DNA of 14,688 bases from positions 43,915 to 58,602 of the forward strand of contig CAJUHQ010000006.1 in NCBI GenBank assembly GCA_910586095.1, written 5' to 3'. Origin of the DNA: an uncultured Lachnospiraceae bacterium. GTDB taxonomy: Bacteria > Bacillota > Clostridia > Lachnospirales > Lachnospiraceae. Below the pieces are notes generated by a model. The model saw only the letters and a program-made list of their open reading frames with translations. It did not search any database and was not told where the DNA came from. This document shows positions 1-7,454 of the stretch, in pieces. Position numbers and translations under genes: made by a program. Within the stretch, counting starts at the first letter, position 1; every line of letters starts with the position of its first letter.

Positions 1-10
1 CGGGCCTTCT

Positions 11-73
11 AATCAGGATTGTGAAATTTTAATTTCACATTAATTCCCATCTGCCCGCTTTTGGGACATTTTC
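11..73. repeat. divergent copy of the 64-bp hairpin repeat
   Basis: This 63-nt stretch aligns end to end with the 64-bp tandem unit at the right edge of the window, in the same orientation and at roughly 80% identity by eye. It shares the start AATCAGGAT, the core AAATTTTAATTTCACA and the block TCCCATCTGCC. The first hairpin is intact (GTGAAATT/AATTTCAC). The second has changed to CCC-GCTTTT-GGG, and the GATGGG arm found in the array units is lost. It is a single degenerate copy and may be the edge of more copies to the left. Confidence 0.75.
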
Positions 74-448
74 ATATAAGAGGGGGGCAAGTTTTGATTA
101 CATATAATTTCCCATCCCCCACTTCTATATTCTACTATACTCTTTTTATCACTGTACAATGTGGGATGTCAATATTTCTATCGTTTAAATTGTATCTTAA
201 ATTGTTCAATAATTCAATATGTTCTTACTGATAACGCAGCAAAATATATTGGATGATATGCCCTATTTGCCAAAAATATTGATTTTTTCAGCCTAATTTG
301 CCCTGTCAAAACCATTTTTTAAGTGGTAAATTTCATCTCTATTGAGAAAACTGTGAGCAGAATCCAGCTTGGTCAATAAGAATGATCTGTAAAAAATTTC
401 CAATTTTTGAATTTATATTATACATATGAATCTATAGAGAAATTTTTG
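74..448. other. intergenic region, no gene seen
   Basis: This is AT-rich sequence without a plausible ORF or RNA gene. It contains a run of six G at 82-87 facing CCC and CCCCC at 111-120, which could form a weak G/C-clamped hairpin with a loop of about 28 nt. A small hairpin (ACCATTT, loop TTT, AAGTGGT) lies around 310-326. No promoter stands out before 449. Confidence 0.5.
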
Positions 449-477
449 TTGAAGCACTCTCCAAAAAGAGGTAAAAT
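449..477 (+). promoter_or_regulatory. possible sigma-A promoter of the DUF402 gene
   Basis: TTGAAG (449-454) and TAAAAT (472-477) are separated by exactly 17 nt. Transcription would start close to 484, leaving only about 14 nt of leader with the Shine-Dalgarno almost at the 5' end. The boxes are good but the geometry is tight, so this is tentative. Confidence 0.4.
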
Positions 478-497
478 AGAAAAAAGGAGGGATGATT

Positions 498-980
498 ATG
501 GATGATTTGAGAATATATCGCAAACGCCTAATACCTGATGAATGTATTTTACTAAAAGATGATACGATTCTTGAGACAACACCCACCCACATTATCACGA
601 AATGGAACACGCTCAACCCGCGAAGTGATTTTGAGTACGGATACTCCTGCTATTTCTTAAAAGAGGGCTATAAAATCAGCAAGCTTTATCGCACAGACCA
701 CTCCTTACTGTATTGGTATTGTGATATCGTACAATATACATATCATGAGGCAGATCGTTCTCTTATTGTCACAGATTTGCTTGCTGATGTCGTGATCGAA
801 CCAGATGGTACAATCAAAGTGCTTGATGCAAATGAACTTGCAGATGCACTCGAACAAAAACTGTGTTCGCCTTCTCTTATAGCTCAATCTCTTAGAAGGC
901 TCGATGCCCTGTTGTGCATCTTATACGCTAACAAATTTGATACTTTGTCCTCCTATATAGAAAAGTGGACAACAAAATAA
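498..980 (+). CDS. DUF402 family protein (predicted nucleoside di/triphosphate phosphatase-like)
   Basis: This 160-aa protein resembles the DUF402 family, which includes the nucleotide phosphatases (Ntdp) related to B. subtilis YgaC and the FomD hydrolase. The diagnostic stretch is the second half: YWYCDIV at 72-78, then TDLLADVVIEPDG (92-104) followed by VLDANELADAL (108-118), the family's acidic block that holds metal ligands. The N-terminal RKRLIPDECILLKDD also fits. I place the start at the ATG at 498 because AAGGAGG (484-490) lies 7 nt upstream; an in-frame ATG at 492 overlaps that site. It is the only plus-strand gene here, converges on fruR, and its stop codon is inside the strong hairpin at 967-1021. 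Family membership is fairly secure; the substrate cannot be told. Confidence 0.78.
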   Translation: MDDLRIYRKRLIPDECILLKDDTILETTPTHIITKWNTLNPRSDFEYGYSCYFLKEGYKISKLYRTDHSLLYWYCDIVQYTYHEADRSLIVTDLLADVVIEPDGTIKVLDANELADALEQKLCSPSLIAQSLRRLDALLCILYANKFDTLSSYIEKWTTK

Positions 981-1021
981 GGTCAGGAGGGAATATCCCT
1001 TCTGACCTTATTTTGTTGTCC
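967..1021. terminator. bidirectional terminator, 25-bp stem
   Basis: The left arm 967-991 pairs with the right arm 997-1021 through 25 bp with one G-U, around the 5-nt loop AATAT. On either strand the GC-rich core (GGTCAG..CTGACC) is followed by TTATTTTGTTGT, a U-rich tail that is also base-paired to the A-rich start. It sits between the convergent DUF402 gene and the fruR end, and contains the DUF402 stop codon (978-980). Confidence 0.9.
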
Positions 1022-1059
1022 ATATACTCTGACAAACCACCAGGTTCGCATGACATGTA

Positions 1060-1809
1060 TTATTCTTGTGATACAATCAAAACAGAATCACATTTTTCGT
1101 AACCAGCTATTTCTCTCTCTGTAAGAATTGTTGTCTCCCCAAATGGAGAAAATGTCACAGAGCTTACATAATCAAACTTAGAACTATCACACAAAACATA
1201 GCTTTTTTTGCATTGTTTCATTGCGGTGCGTTTCACCATTGCCTCATTGACATCTGGCGTCGTACAGCCTGCATTTTTTGTCACTCCGTTTGTTCCAAAA
1301 AAACCTTTTGTAAAATGATAGTTTTGCAACATTTGGATGGCTTGACTTCCAACTACCGCTTCTGTAGAACCTTTTAGTTCTCCTCCTATTAAAAGAACTT
1401 TCATCCCTTGCATTGCCAACCGCTTCGCGTGAGCAACTGCATTTGTGACAAAAGTCACACTAGGTTGATATATATACTCCAACATGTGCGCTGTTGTGGT
1501 ACCTGCATCCAAATACACAAAATCTTCTGGCATAATCAACGATGCCGCATACTGTGCGATTCGTTGTTTCTCTACACAATTCATCTCAAGTTTCTGAGCC
1601 ACTGTATACTCATGTGTCTGAACATTGTGCTCTACTGCCACTGCACCGCCAAACACCTTCACCAACTTTCCCTCCTGATGAAGGGCTGTAATATCTCTGC
1701 GAATCGTTGATTCTGAGATCTCTAACAAATCCCGTATCTGTGTGACTGTGATACTGCCATTTTTCTTGAGAAGTTCCAAGATCAATTCCTGTCGCTGTTT
1801 TGTCAACAT
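1060..1809 (-). CDS. fruR: DeoR-family transcriptional regulator of the fructose operon
   Basis: This 249-aa protein has the DeoR/GlpR layout. A winged helix-turn-helix covers about residues 1-57 (TVTQIRDLLEISESTIRRDI, then LHQEGKLVKVFGGA). The C-terminal sugar-phosphate sensor contains DAGTTTAHML (101-110), with later family-like stretches GGELKGST and GFFGTNGV. The ATG directly follows the ptsI stop codon (TAA immediately before ATG), so translation is probably coupled; the only ribosome site is a weak GGCAGGG inside the end of ptsI. Family members of this kind respond to phosphorylated sugars, so fructose-1-phosphate is the likely signal here (inferred from operon context). The regulator is encoded last rather than first, which means its level rises with operon transcription. 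It ends about 38 nt before the shared terminator. Confidence 0.88.
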   Translation of the reverse strand: MLTKQRQELILELLKKNGSITVTQIRDLLEISESTIRRDITALHQEGKLVKVFGGAVAVEHNVQTHEYTVAQKLEMNCVEKQRIAQYAASLIMPEDFVYLDAGTTTAHMLEYIYQPSVTFVTNAVAHAKRLAMQGMKVLLIGGELKGSTEAVVGSQAIQMLQNYHFTKGFFGTNGVTKNAGCTTPDVNEAMVKRTAMKQCKKSYVLCDSSKFDYVSSVTFSPFGETTILTEREIAGYEKCDSVLIVSQE

Positions 1810-3453
1810 TTAGTTCCCTGCCTTATACTGCTCCACATTGGTTTCCCGCACAATCTTGCGAATAGGTAAAATACTTCCAGGCGACACGGACAATTCATCG
1901 ACCCCCATCGCAAGGAACTCTTTTGTCAGCGATAGATCCGCCCCTAATTCACCACAGATTCCCGCCCAGATTCCTGCTTTGTGTGCATTGTCCACCACCA
2001 TCGAAATCATGCGCAAAACTGCGGGATGATGCGGATCATAAAAGGCATCTAGACTTGTATTTTGACGATCTAGGGCCAATGTATATTGTGTCAAATCATT
2101 GGTGCCAATGCTAAAAAAGTCTACTTTCTTTGCAAGGAGATCACTAATTAACACTGCTGCTGGCGTCTCAATCATAATGCCTTGCTCTGGCTGCCCATAC
2201 TCAATATTTTGCTCGTCTAATTCTGCCTTTACTTGTGACACTATCGCATAAATCTGTTCAATTTCTTTTATGCTGGTAATCATTGGATACATAATTGCTA
2301 TTTTCCCAAAGATACTGGCACGAAACAATGCGCGAAGCTGTGTGCGAAAAATTTCAGGCCGCGACAGACAAATGCGAATCGCACGACAGCCAAGTGCTGG
2401 ATTTTCCTCGTGTTCCATCTCAAAGTAATCACACTGTTTATCGGCTCCTATATCTAATGTACGTATAATTACTCGTTTGCCTGCCATTGTTTCTGCTACT
2501 TGCCTGTAAATCTGAAACTGCTCTTCCTCCGTCGGAAATTGTTCTCTCTCTAAATAAATAAACTCACTGCGAAACAACCCGATACCACCTGCGTCATTTT
2601 GAATCACAGTCGCCAAATCTTTGATGTTTCCTATATTAGCATATAGCATTACCCTTCGCCCGTCAAGGGTAACATTTTCTTTCCCTCTAAGTGCTAAAAG
2701 TAGCTCTTTTTTATGATGTTCTTCCTTCTGTCGTCTTTTCATCTCCTGTACAGTTTTTTCATCTGGTTCCACATAAAACACCCCATTTTCTCCATCCACA
2801 ATCCCAAGTTTTCCATCTATTTGTCTATCAATCTGAAATGATGTTTGTACTAATGCTGGAATAGACATGGTTCTTGCTAGGATTGCTGTATGAGAGTTGA
2901 GTGAGCCTTGCACTGTGACAAAAGCCAAAATTAAATCCTTATCAAGCTGTACAGTCTGCGAAGGTGCCAGATCATCGGCCACCACAATCACAGGTTCATC
3001 TGTGTCGATTATTGGATTGTCAGTTCTCATTAGAATGGACAAAACCCGCTCAGAAATATCTTTGACATCTGCTGCACGCGCTTTCATATACTCGTCTTCC
3101 ATTGCAGCAAACATCTGTGAAAAATTATCCCCAGTCAACGCGACAGCATACTCTGCATTGACACTCTGTCCACTCACAATGGACTCTATAGATTCATTGT
3201 AATCCGTATCTTCGAGCATCATTTGATGCACTTCAAAGATCGCGGCATTGGCCTCACCAACCTCTTTTAGCGCTTTTTGATACAAATCCTGAAGCTGCTC
3301 TATCGCCTCGTTCTTTGCTTGCCTATAGCGCAGAATCTCCGCATTTGTATCGGCAATGCGAATCCGTTTAACCTGCTGTTCTTCTTTTTTGTATATACAG
3401 ATCTTTCCAATAGCAATTCCGCCAAACACTCTTTTTCCTTTATACTCTTTCAT
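1810..3453 (-). CDS. ptsI: PTS enzyme I (phosphoenolpyruvate-protein phosphotransferase)
   Basis: This cytoplasmic enzyme takes phosphate from PEP and transfers it to HPr. At 547 aa it is close to the usual family length. The N-terminal HPr-binding/phosphohistidine half contains GSLNSHTAILAR, with the phosphorylated histidine at about 188, matching His189 of the E. coli enzyme. The PEP-binding barrel follows: GGIGLFRSEFIYL (289-301), RTLDIGADK (331-339), DFFSIGTNDLTQYTLALDR (445-463), and the catalytic cysteine in GICGE (Cys500). A good ribosome site (GGAAAGGAAG) precedes the ATG. It lies 74 nt downstream of ptsH and abuts fruR, so it is cotranscribed with fruK, fruA and ptsH. All key residues are present and no defect is seen. 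Confidence 0.96.
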   Translation of the reverse strand: MKEYKGKRVFGGIAIGKICIYKKEEQQVKRIRIADTNAEILRYRQAKNEAIEQLQDLYQKALKEVGEANAAIFEVHQMMLEDTDYNESIESIVSGQSVNAEYAVALTGDNFSQMFAAMEDEYMKARAADVKDISERVLSILMRTDNPIIDTDEPVIVVADDLAPSQTVQLDKDLILAFVTVQGSLNSHTAILARTMSIPALVQTSFQIDRQIDGKLGIVDGENGVFYVEPDEKTVQEMKRRQKEEHHKKELLLALRGKENVTLDGRRVMLYANIGNIKDLATVIQNDAGGIGLFRSEFIYLEREQFPTEEEQFQIYRQVAETMAGKRVIIRTLDIGADKQCDYFEMEHEENPALGCRAIRICLSRPEIFRTQLRALFRASIFGKIAIMYPMITSIKEIEQIYAIVSQVKAELDEQNIEYGQPEQGIMIETPAAVLISDLLAKKVDFFSIGTNDLTQYTLALDRQNTSLDAFYDPHHPAVLRMISMVVDNAHKAGIWAGICGELGADLSLTKEFLAMGVDELSVSPGSILPIRKIVRETNVEQYKAGN

Positions 3454-3527
3454 GGAACCGTCTTCCTTTCCAACCTATACACAAACTTATTTCACCATTT
3501 GCAGAAGACTATCGCCACAACACACTT

Positions 3528-3785
3528 CTACAAATTCTCTTTTATAAAGTTGCTCACCGTCTCATATGCTGCATCTTCATCTGAACCGTCAAAGACCAAC
3601 GTTACTTCTTCCCCTTTCTTTACCCCGAGACTCATAACGCCCATAATCCCTTTACAGTCCACTGTCTTTTCTTTCTTTCGCATCTTAATAGTACACGCAA
3701 ACCCTTTTACTGTTTTTACCAAAAGTCCTGCTGGCCGTGCATGGATTCCCATCTCATCTGTGATTACATACATAAATTCTCTCAT
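3528..3785 (-). CDS. ptsH: HPr family phosphocarrier with Gly in place of regulatory Ser46
   Basis: This 85-aa protein carries phosphate from enzyme I to the IIA domain. I start it at ATG 3785, with AAAGGGG 8 nt upstream; a longer frame would need a TTG. Numbering from that Met, the active site GIHARPAG puts the histidine at exactly 15, as in canonical HPr. The second signature reads CKGIMGVMSLGV, so position 46, normally the serine phosphorylated by HPr kinase/phosphorylase in Firmicutes, is glycine (codon GGG). The protein should work in transport but cannot form P-Ser-HPr, the corepressor of CcpA. It lies between fruA and ptsI, so it looks like a dedicated partner of the fructose permease. 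A separate general HPr elsewhere in the genome is expected but not visible here. Confidence 0.93.
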   Translation of the reverse strand: MREFMYVITDEMGIHARPAGLLVKTVKGFACTIKMRKKEKTVDCKGIMGVMSLGVKKGEEVTLVFDGSDEDAAYETVSNFIKENL

Positions 3786-3879
3786 TTTTCTTACCCCTTT
3801 CAAAGCTTGTTGATGATTTTTTCATTTCTCTTTCCTAATAAAATAGACAAATTCAACCCAAAGTTACTTTTATAGTGTT

Positions 3880-5793
3880 CTAAGAAACGCGTTTCTTGAA
3901 TACTCCTAACAATACTGCCGATAAAACAGTTCCAACTGCCAATGCCACAAGATACATTCCTGCATGTTCCATAACTGGGACCACGAATATGCCGCCATGT
4001 GGTGCCATCAATGTGCATCCAAAAATCATAGATAGTGCTCCAGCCACACCAGAACCTACAATACAGGCAGGCAGAACATGAACAGGATCAGATGCAGCAA
4101 ATGGAATAGCTCCTTCTGTGATAAATGCAAGCCCCATAATAAAGTTTGTTGGCCCAGATTCTCGCTCCTCTTTTGTAAATTTATCTTTAAATAACAGAGT
4201 TGCCAACGCAATAGCACACGGTGGCGTCATCCCTCCAATCATAACAGCCGCCATAATATCATAATTTCCTGAGGCAATTGCTGCTGTCCCAAATACATAA
4301 GCGGCTTTATTAAAGGGCCCGCCCATGTCAATCGCCATCATTCCGCCCAGAATCAAACCGAGAACCAGCTTACTAGAGCTCCCCATATTGGTCAATCCAT
4401 TATTGAGCGCTAGATTAATGCCCCCCATAATTGGTTCAACCACCAAAACCATGCAAAGCCCCATTAGTAAAATGCCAAATACAGGATAAATGAGAACAGG
4501 AGCAATCTTTTCGATTGCCTGTGGCAACGTACCACAAAGTTTGCGAAGCCCAATCATCACATATCCTGCCACAAAGCCGGCTACTAGAGCTCCTAAAAAT
4601 CCTGAATTACCGTTTGATGCCACCATACCTCCCACAAAGCCAACTGCAAGAGCGGGTCTGTCACCAATCGCCATCGCAATAAAACCTGCAAGCACAGGAA
4701 GCATAAAGCCAAATGCCACTCCTCCAATATTCTTAAAAAATGCCGCAACTGGTGTAATTGTACCAAAATTGGATCGCTCTGCAACTGACAACGCACTCAT
4801 ATCTACAAGAAGTCCATCGATCAAAAATGAAATAGCAATCAGGATACCACCACCCACTACAAATGGAAGCATGTGCGAAACTCCATTCATTAACTGTGTG
4901 TATATTTGGTGTCCCATCCCCTTACCTGCATTTTTAGAAGGCGATGTATGAGTATTTGCAGTCTCACTGTGATATAGAGCAATCTCTCCTTCCATCGCCA
5001 AGGCAATTAATTCGTCCGCTTTGTGAATACCATCAGCAACTTGGCGCTCAATCACTTTCTTGCCATCAAATCGTTCCATAGGTACTTGTGCATCTGCTGC
5101 CACAATAATACAATCCGCCTCTTCAATCTCTTTTTGGGTTAAGACATTTTTGGCTCCACCAGATCCTCTTGTCTCTACTTTAATAAAGCACCCTTTTGCT
5201 TTTGCCGCCTTCTCTAAACCTTCCGCTGCCATATATGTATGCGCAATCCCTGTTGGACAGGAGGTTACTGCCAAAATTCTTATCTGATTTTCTGCTGCAT
5301 CCTCTATCGAAGAAAGTTTCTCGTCCACACTTTTCTTCTCTGCGTCAGCCTGATTAATCAATTCAAGAAATTGTTGCGGCGATGTAGCATTTCTAAGACT
5401 TGTCGTAAATTCTGAATCCATCAACATCATCGAAAGTTTGCTCAACACGTCCAAATGAACATTGTCCTTGGTGTTGGGTGCCGCAATCAAAAACAAAAGC
5501 GTTGCTGGCTCATCATCTAACGACTCAAATTCCACCCCTTCTTTTACTACCATTGCGGCCAATCCTGGCTTCGCTACAGCCTCGCCCTTTCCGTGCGGTA
5601 TCGCAATCCCTTCTCCAATACCTGTGGTACTTTCCTCCTCTCGTGCATACACTAGTTTTCTATATCCTTCCACGTCCTGAATATTTCCACTTCTTGCCAT
5701 CAAATCGATCAGTGTATCTAGTGCCTCTTTCTTTGATGTAGGTGTTGCATCCAGAGAAATACTTTTGATATCAAGCAAATCTGTAATTCTCAT
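3880..5793 (-). CDS. fruA: PTS fructose transporter subunit IIABC
   Basis: This single polypeptide of 637 aa imports fructose and releases fructose-1-phosphate. Domain order is visible. IIA (about 1-150) has the phosphohistidine in GIAIPHGKGEAVAKPG (His67). IIB (about 171-270) has the phosphocysteine in AVTSCPTGIAHTYMAAEG (Cys179). IIC (about 300-635) is a run of hydrophobic membrane segments with the fructose-family stretches GGPFNKAAYVFG (491-502) and FITEGAIPFAASDP (557-570). I start at the ATG at 5793 (MRITDLLD), where homologues usually begin; GGAG lies about 12 nt upstream, a slightly long spacing, and the longer frame to 5835 would begin with TTG. It follows fruK by 50 nt. The last codons and stop form a 16-bp palindrome at 3882-3897. 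Confidence 0.95.
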   Translation of the reverse strand: MRITDLLDIKSISLDATPTSKKEALDTLIDLMARSGNIQDVEGYRKLVYAREEESTTGIGEGIAIPHGKGEAVAKPGLAAMVVKEGVEFESLDDEPATLLFLIAAPNTKDNVHLDVLSKLSMMLMDSEFTTSLRNATSPQQFLELINQADAEKKSVDEKLSSIEDAAENQIRILAVTSCPTGIAHTYMAAEGLEKAAKAKGCFIKVETRGSGGAKNVLTQKEIEEADCIIVAADAQVPMERFDGKKVIERQVADGIHKADELIALAMEGEIALYHSETANTHTSPSKNAGKGMGHQIYTQLMNGVSHMLPFVVGGGILIAISFLIDGLLVDMSALSVAERSNFGTITPVAAFFKNIGGVAFGFMLPVLAGFIAMAIGDRPALAVGFVGGMVASNGNSGFLGALVAGFVAGYVMIGLRKLCGTLPQAIEKIAPVLIYPVFGILLMGLCMVLVVEPIMGGINLALNNGLTNMGSSSKLVLGLILGGMMAIDMGGPFNKAAYVFGTAAIASGNYDIMAAVMIGGMTPPCAIALATLLFKDKFTKEERESGPTNFIMGLAFITEGAIPFAASDPVHVLPACIVGSGVAGALSMIFGCTLMAPHGGIFVVPVMEHAGMYLVALAVGTVLSAVLLGVFKKRVS

Positions 5794-5843
5794 TATACAT
5801 TTCCACTCCTTCCTACTATTATCATTGCAAAACAAACGGCTCC

Positions 5844-6761
5844 TTATCTTGCTTTGCCTGTAATCTGTTGATATATAGCTTCAATTTCCTGTCGCGTAGC
5901 CAGATTCTCAGAAAATGCGCTGGCACTGCCTGCGGCAAGTCCCATGTAAAATGCATGCTCATACTCTTGTCGATCTATATACCCTGCCATAAATCCAGCC
6001 ACCATCGAATCACCTGCACCTACACCATTTACTAACGTTCCGCGTGGAGCTGGTGCCTCATATATGTCGCCATTGGCTGCTATCAGAACCGCACCTTCCC
6101 CAGCCATAGAAATCAGCACATTCTGTGCCCCTTTCTCTTGTAGTTTGCGCCCATATGGTATCACTTCTTTTCTTGTCTGCATGGTCACCCCAAAAATTTC
6201 ACCCAACTCATGATGATTGGGTTTTATGAGAAACGGATGATATGATAATACATTCAGCAATAACTCTTTTGTGGCATCTACCACAATTTGAACTCCCTTT
6301 CCATCAAGCTGCTGCATAATTTTTTGGTATGAATCATCTGGCATAGAGGTTGGAATACTGCCAGAAAGAAACAACACATCCCCTTTTTGGAGCGCACTTA
6401 GTTGCTCCATTAACTGCGAAACTTTTTCCTCATGGATCGTTGGTCCTTGACCGTTAATTTCTGTTCCTTCAATTGATTTCAATTTTACATTAATTCGCGT
6501 AAATCCCTCTTTCACACGGATAAATCCATTATCTATCCCCATAGCAGCAAGTTGTTTCACTACTTCCTCACCTGTGAATCCTGCCACAAATCCAAGCGCA
6601 GTACTTGACTTATCCAGATTCTTAAGTACAATAGATACATTGATCCCTTTTCCTCCTGGAAGCAACCGTTCCGAATAGGTGCGATTAGTAAGTCCTATCT
6701 CAAATTTTTCAACTCCCACAATATAATCGAGTGAGGGATTAAACGTCACTGTATAAATCAC
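5844..6761 (-). CDS. fruK: 1-phosphofructokinase (PfkB family)
   Basis: This enzyme phosphorylates fructose-1-phosphate to fructose-1,6-bisphosphate with ATP, linking the permease product to glycolysis. The 305-aa protein begins VIYTVTFNPSLDY, the standard start of FruK. PfkB signatures are LLPGGKGINVS (33-43) and VNGVGAGDSMVAGF (244-257), with Asp251 as the catalytic base by family analogy. I choose the GTG at 6761: GGAAGGAGG sits 7 nt upstream, and homologues start at exactly this residue. A longer frame to 6842 would run through the promoter and is rejected. It is the first gene of the fru operon, 50 nt ahead of fruA, with a leader of about 45 nt. Confidence 0.95.
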   Translation of the reverse strand: MIYTVTFNPSLDYIVGVEKFEIGLTNRTYSERLLPGGKGINVSIVLKNLDKSSTALGFVAGFTGEEVVKQLAAMGIDNGFIRVKEGFTRINVKLKSIEGTEINGQGPTIHEEKVSQLMEQLSALQKGDVLFLSGSIPTSMPDDSYQKIMQQLDGKGVQIVVDATKELLLNVLSYHPFLIKPNHHELGEIFGVTMQTRKEVIPYGRKLQEKGAQNVLISMAGEGAVLIAANGDIYEAPAPRGTLVNGVGAGDSMVAGFMAGYIDRQEYEHAFYMGLAAGSASAFSENLATRQEIEAIYQQITGKAR

Positions 6762-6794
6762 CTTGTGTCCTCCTTCCTTGATTTTATTTGACTG

Positions 6795-6849
6795 TGTTTG
6801 ACTTAGTAAGCTTATAATATCATCATTTTCATTCATAGTCAATCAAACA
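6795..6849. promoter_or_regulatory. candidate FruR operators flanking the fru promoter
   Basis: TGTTTGACT (plus strand, 6795-6803) lies just after the predicted transcription start. Its inverse TCAAACA (6843-6849) abuts the -35 box, so two inverted TGTTTGA copies bracket the promoter. A third related site, TTTTGACTGTTTG, ends at 6914, upstream. The shape recalls TGTTT-type sites of other DeoR-family sugar regulators; assignment to FruR is inferred from the adjacent operon. Confidence 0.5.
6814..6842 (-). promoter_or_regulatory. sigma-A promoter of the fru operon
   Basis: On the minus strand TTGACT (6842-6837) and TATTAT (6819-6814) are 17 nt apart, close to consensus. Transcription would start near 6807, giving a leader of about 45 nt before the fruK GTG. 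Confidence 0.75.
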
Positions 6850-7100
6850 AATTCACAAATATAGTGCTCTTATTTGGTTGAATTTGCATAAATATGATTT
6901 ATTTTGACTGTTTGTAACTGAAATCTTCTAAGTTTCTTCTTTTATATATCGATATCCAATCAAATACATCCTGTTTTTACTTACTGGCACCCACATACTC
7001 TATTCGCAGCATAGTTGCTTTGTACAAGACTGCACATTTCCTTTCTGCGTTCGCGTGCAATCGAATAGGGAAGGGTTTTCCTATTCACCAGACTGTGCAG
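6850..7100. other. intergenic region between rpsR and fruK
   Basis: No gene is supported in this region. It contains a third FruR-like site (about 6902-6914) and nested inverted repeats: CTATTCG at 7000-7006 pairs with CGAATAG at 7062-7068, enclosing AGCA/TGCT (7008-7019) and TGCAC/GTGCA (7031-7059). A separate hairpin of up to 10 bp lies at 7063-7086 and competes for part of the same sequence. A tiny 18-codon minus-strand frame is present but its ribosome site is too close to the ATG to be credible. Confidence 0.45.
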
Positions 7101-7140
7101 AAAAAATGGCTTTTATCCATATGGATAAAAGCCATTTTTT
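7101..7140. terminator. 40-bp perfect palindrome, terminator of the rpsF operon
   Basis: Positions 7101-7120 and 7121-7140 are exact inverse complements (20 bp per arm), reading AAAAAATGGCTTTTATCC and its complement. With flanking A and T runs it works as an intrinsic terminator in both directions. It touches the rpsR stop codon (7140-7142). Confidence 0.93.
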
Positions 7141-7403
7141 TAATCAATCGTATAGGGCATCAATGCCAAGTGACGCGCTCTCTTAATTGCTACTGTAAGC
7201 GCTCTTTGATGCTTTGCACAGTTTCCTGTGATTCTTCTAGGAAGAATTTTGCCTCTCTCAGAAACATATCTCTTTAACTTTGTTGTATCCTTATAATCAA
7301 TTACATTGTCCTTGCCGCAAAATACGCAAACTTTTTTTCTTCTGCGGATTCCACCTCTTCTTTTCATCGGGGAATCTGCTTTTTCAGTCTTATTAAAAGC
7401 CAT
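7140..7403 (-). CDS. rpsR: 30S ribosomal protein bS18
   Basis: This small-subunit protein pairs with bS6 on the platform of the 30S. The 87-aa sequence has the family core CVFCGKDN, DYKDTTKLKRYVSERGKILP (37-56) and RRITGNCAKHQRALTVAIKR (56-75). Cys26, Cys29, Cys62 and His65 form a possible zinc-binding set, the cysteine-containing form of S18. The start is the ATG at 7403, with AGGAGG 7 nt upstream; a longer frame to 7436 runs through that ribosome site. It is the last gene of the rpsF-ssb-rpsR operon, 131 nt after ssb. That spacer holds two fragments of the 64-bp repeat. Confidence 0.97.
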   Translation of the reverse strand: MAFNKTEKADSPMKRRGGIRRRKKVCVFCGKDNVIDYKDTTKLKRYVSERGKILPRRITGNCAKHQRALTVAIKRARHLALMPYTID

Positions 7404-7454
7404 GATAAAGCCTCCTATTCTTTTCCTCTTACTCATAAATACAAATGGAAAGCA

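Noticed and set aside
3277..3813. 178-codon plus-strand frame opposite ptsH and ptsI
   Set aside because: It is antisense to two genes with intact catalytic motifs; its composition reflects their complement.
3882..3897. cre site for CcpA
   Set aside because: The palindrome has a CGCG centre and is within fruA, unlike the usual single-CG cre consensus near a promoter.
3800..4018. 72-codon minus-strand frame overlapping the fruA end
   Set aside because: It is in a different frame from fruA and fully overlapped by it, without a ribosome site; a shadow of real coding sequence.
7016..7100. 18-codon peptide upstream of fruK
   Set aside because: Its AAAGGA is only about 1 nt from the ATG and the frame is not followed by an attenuator structure.
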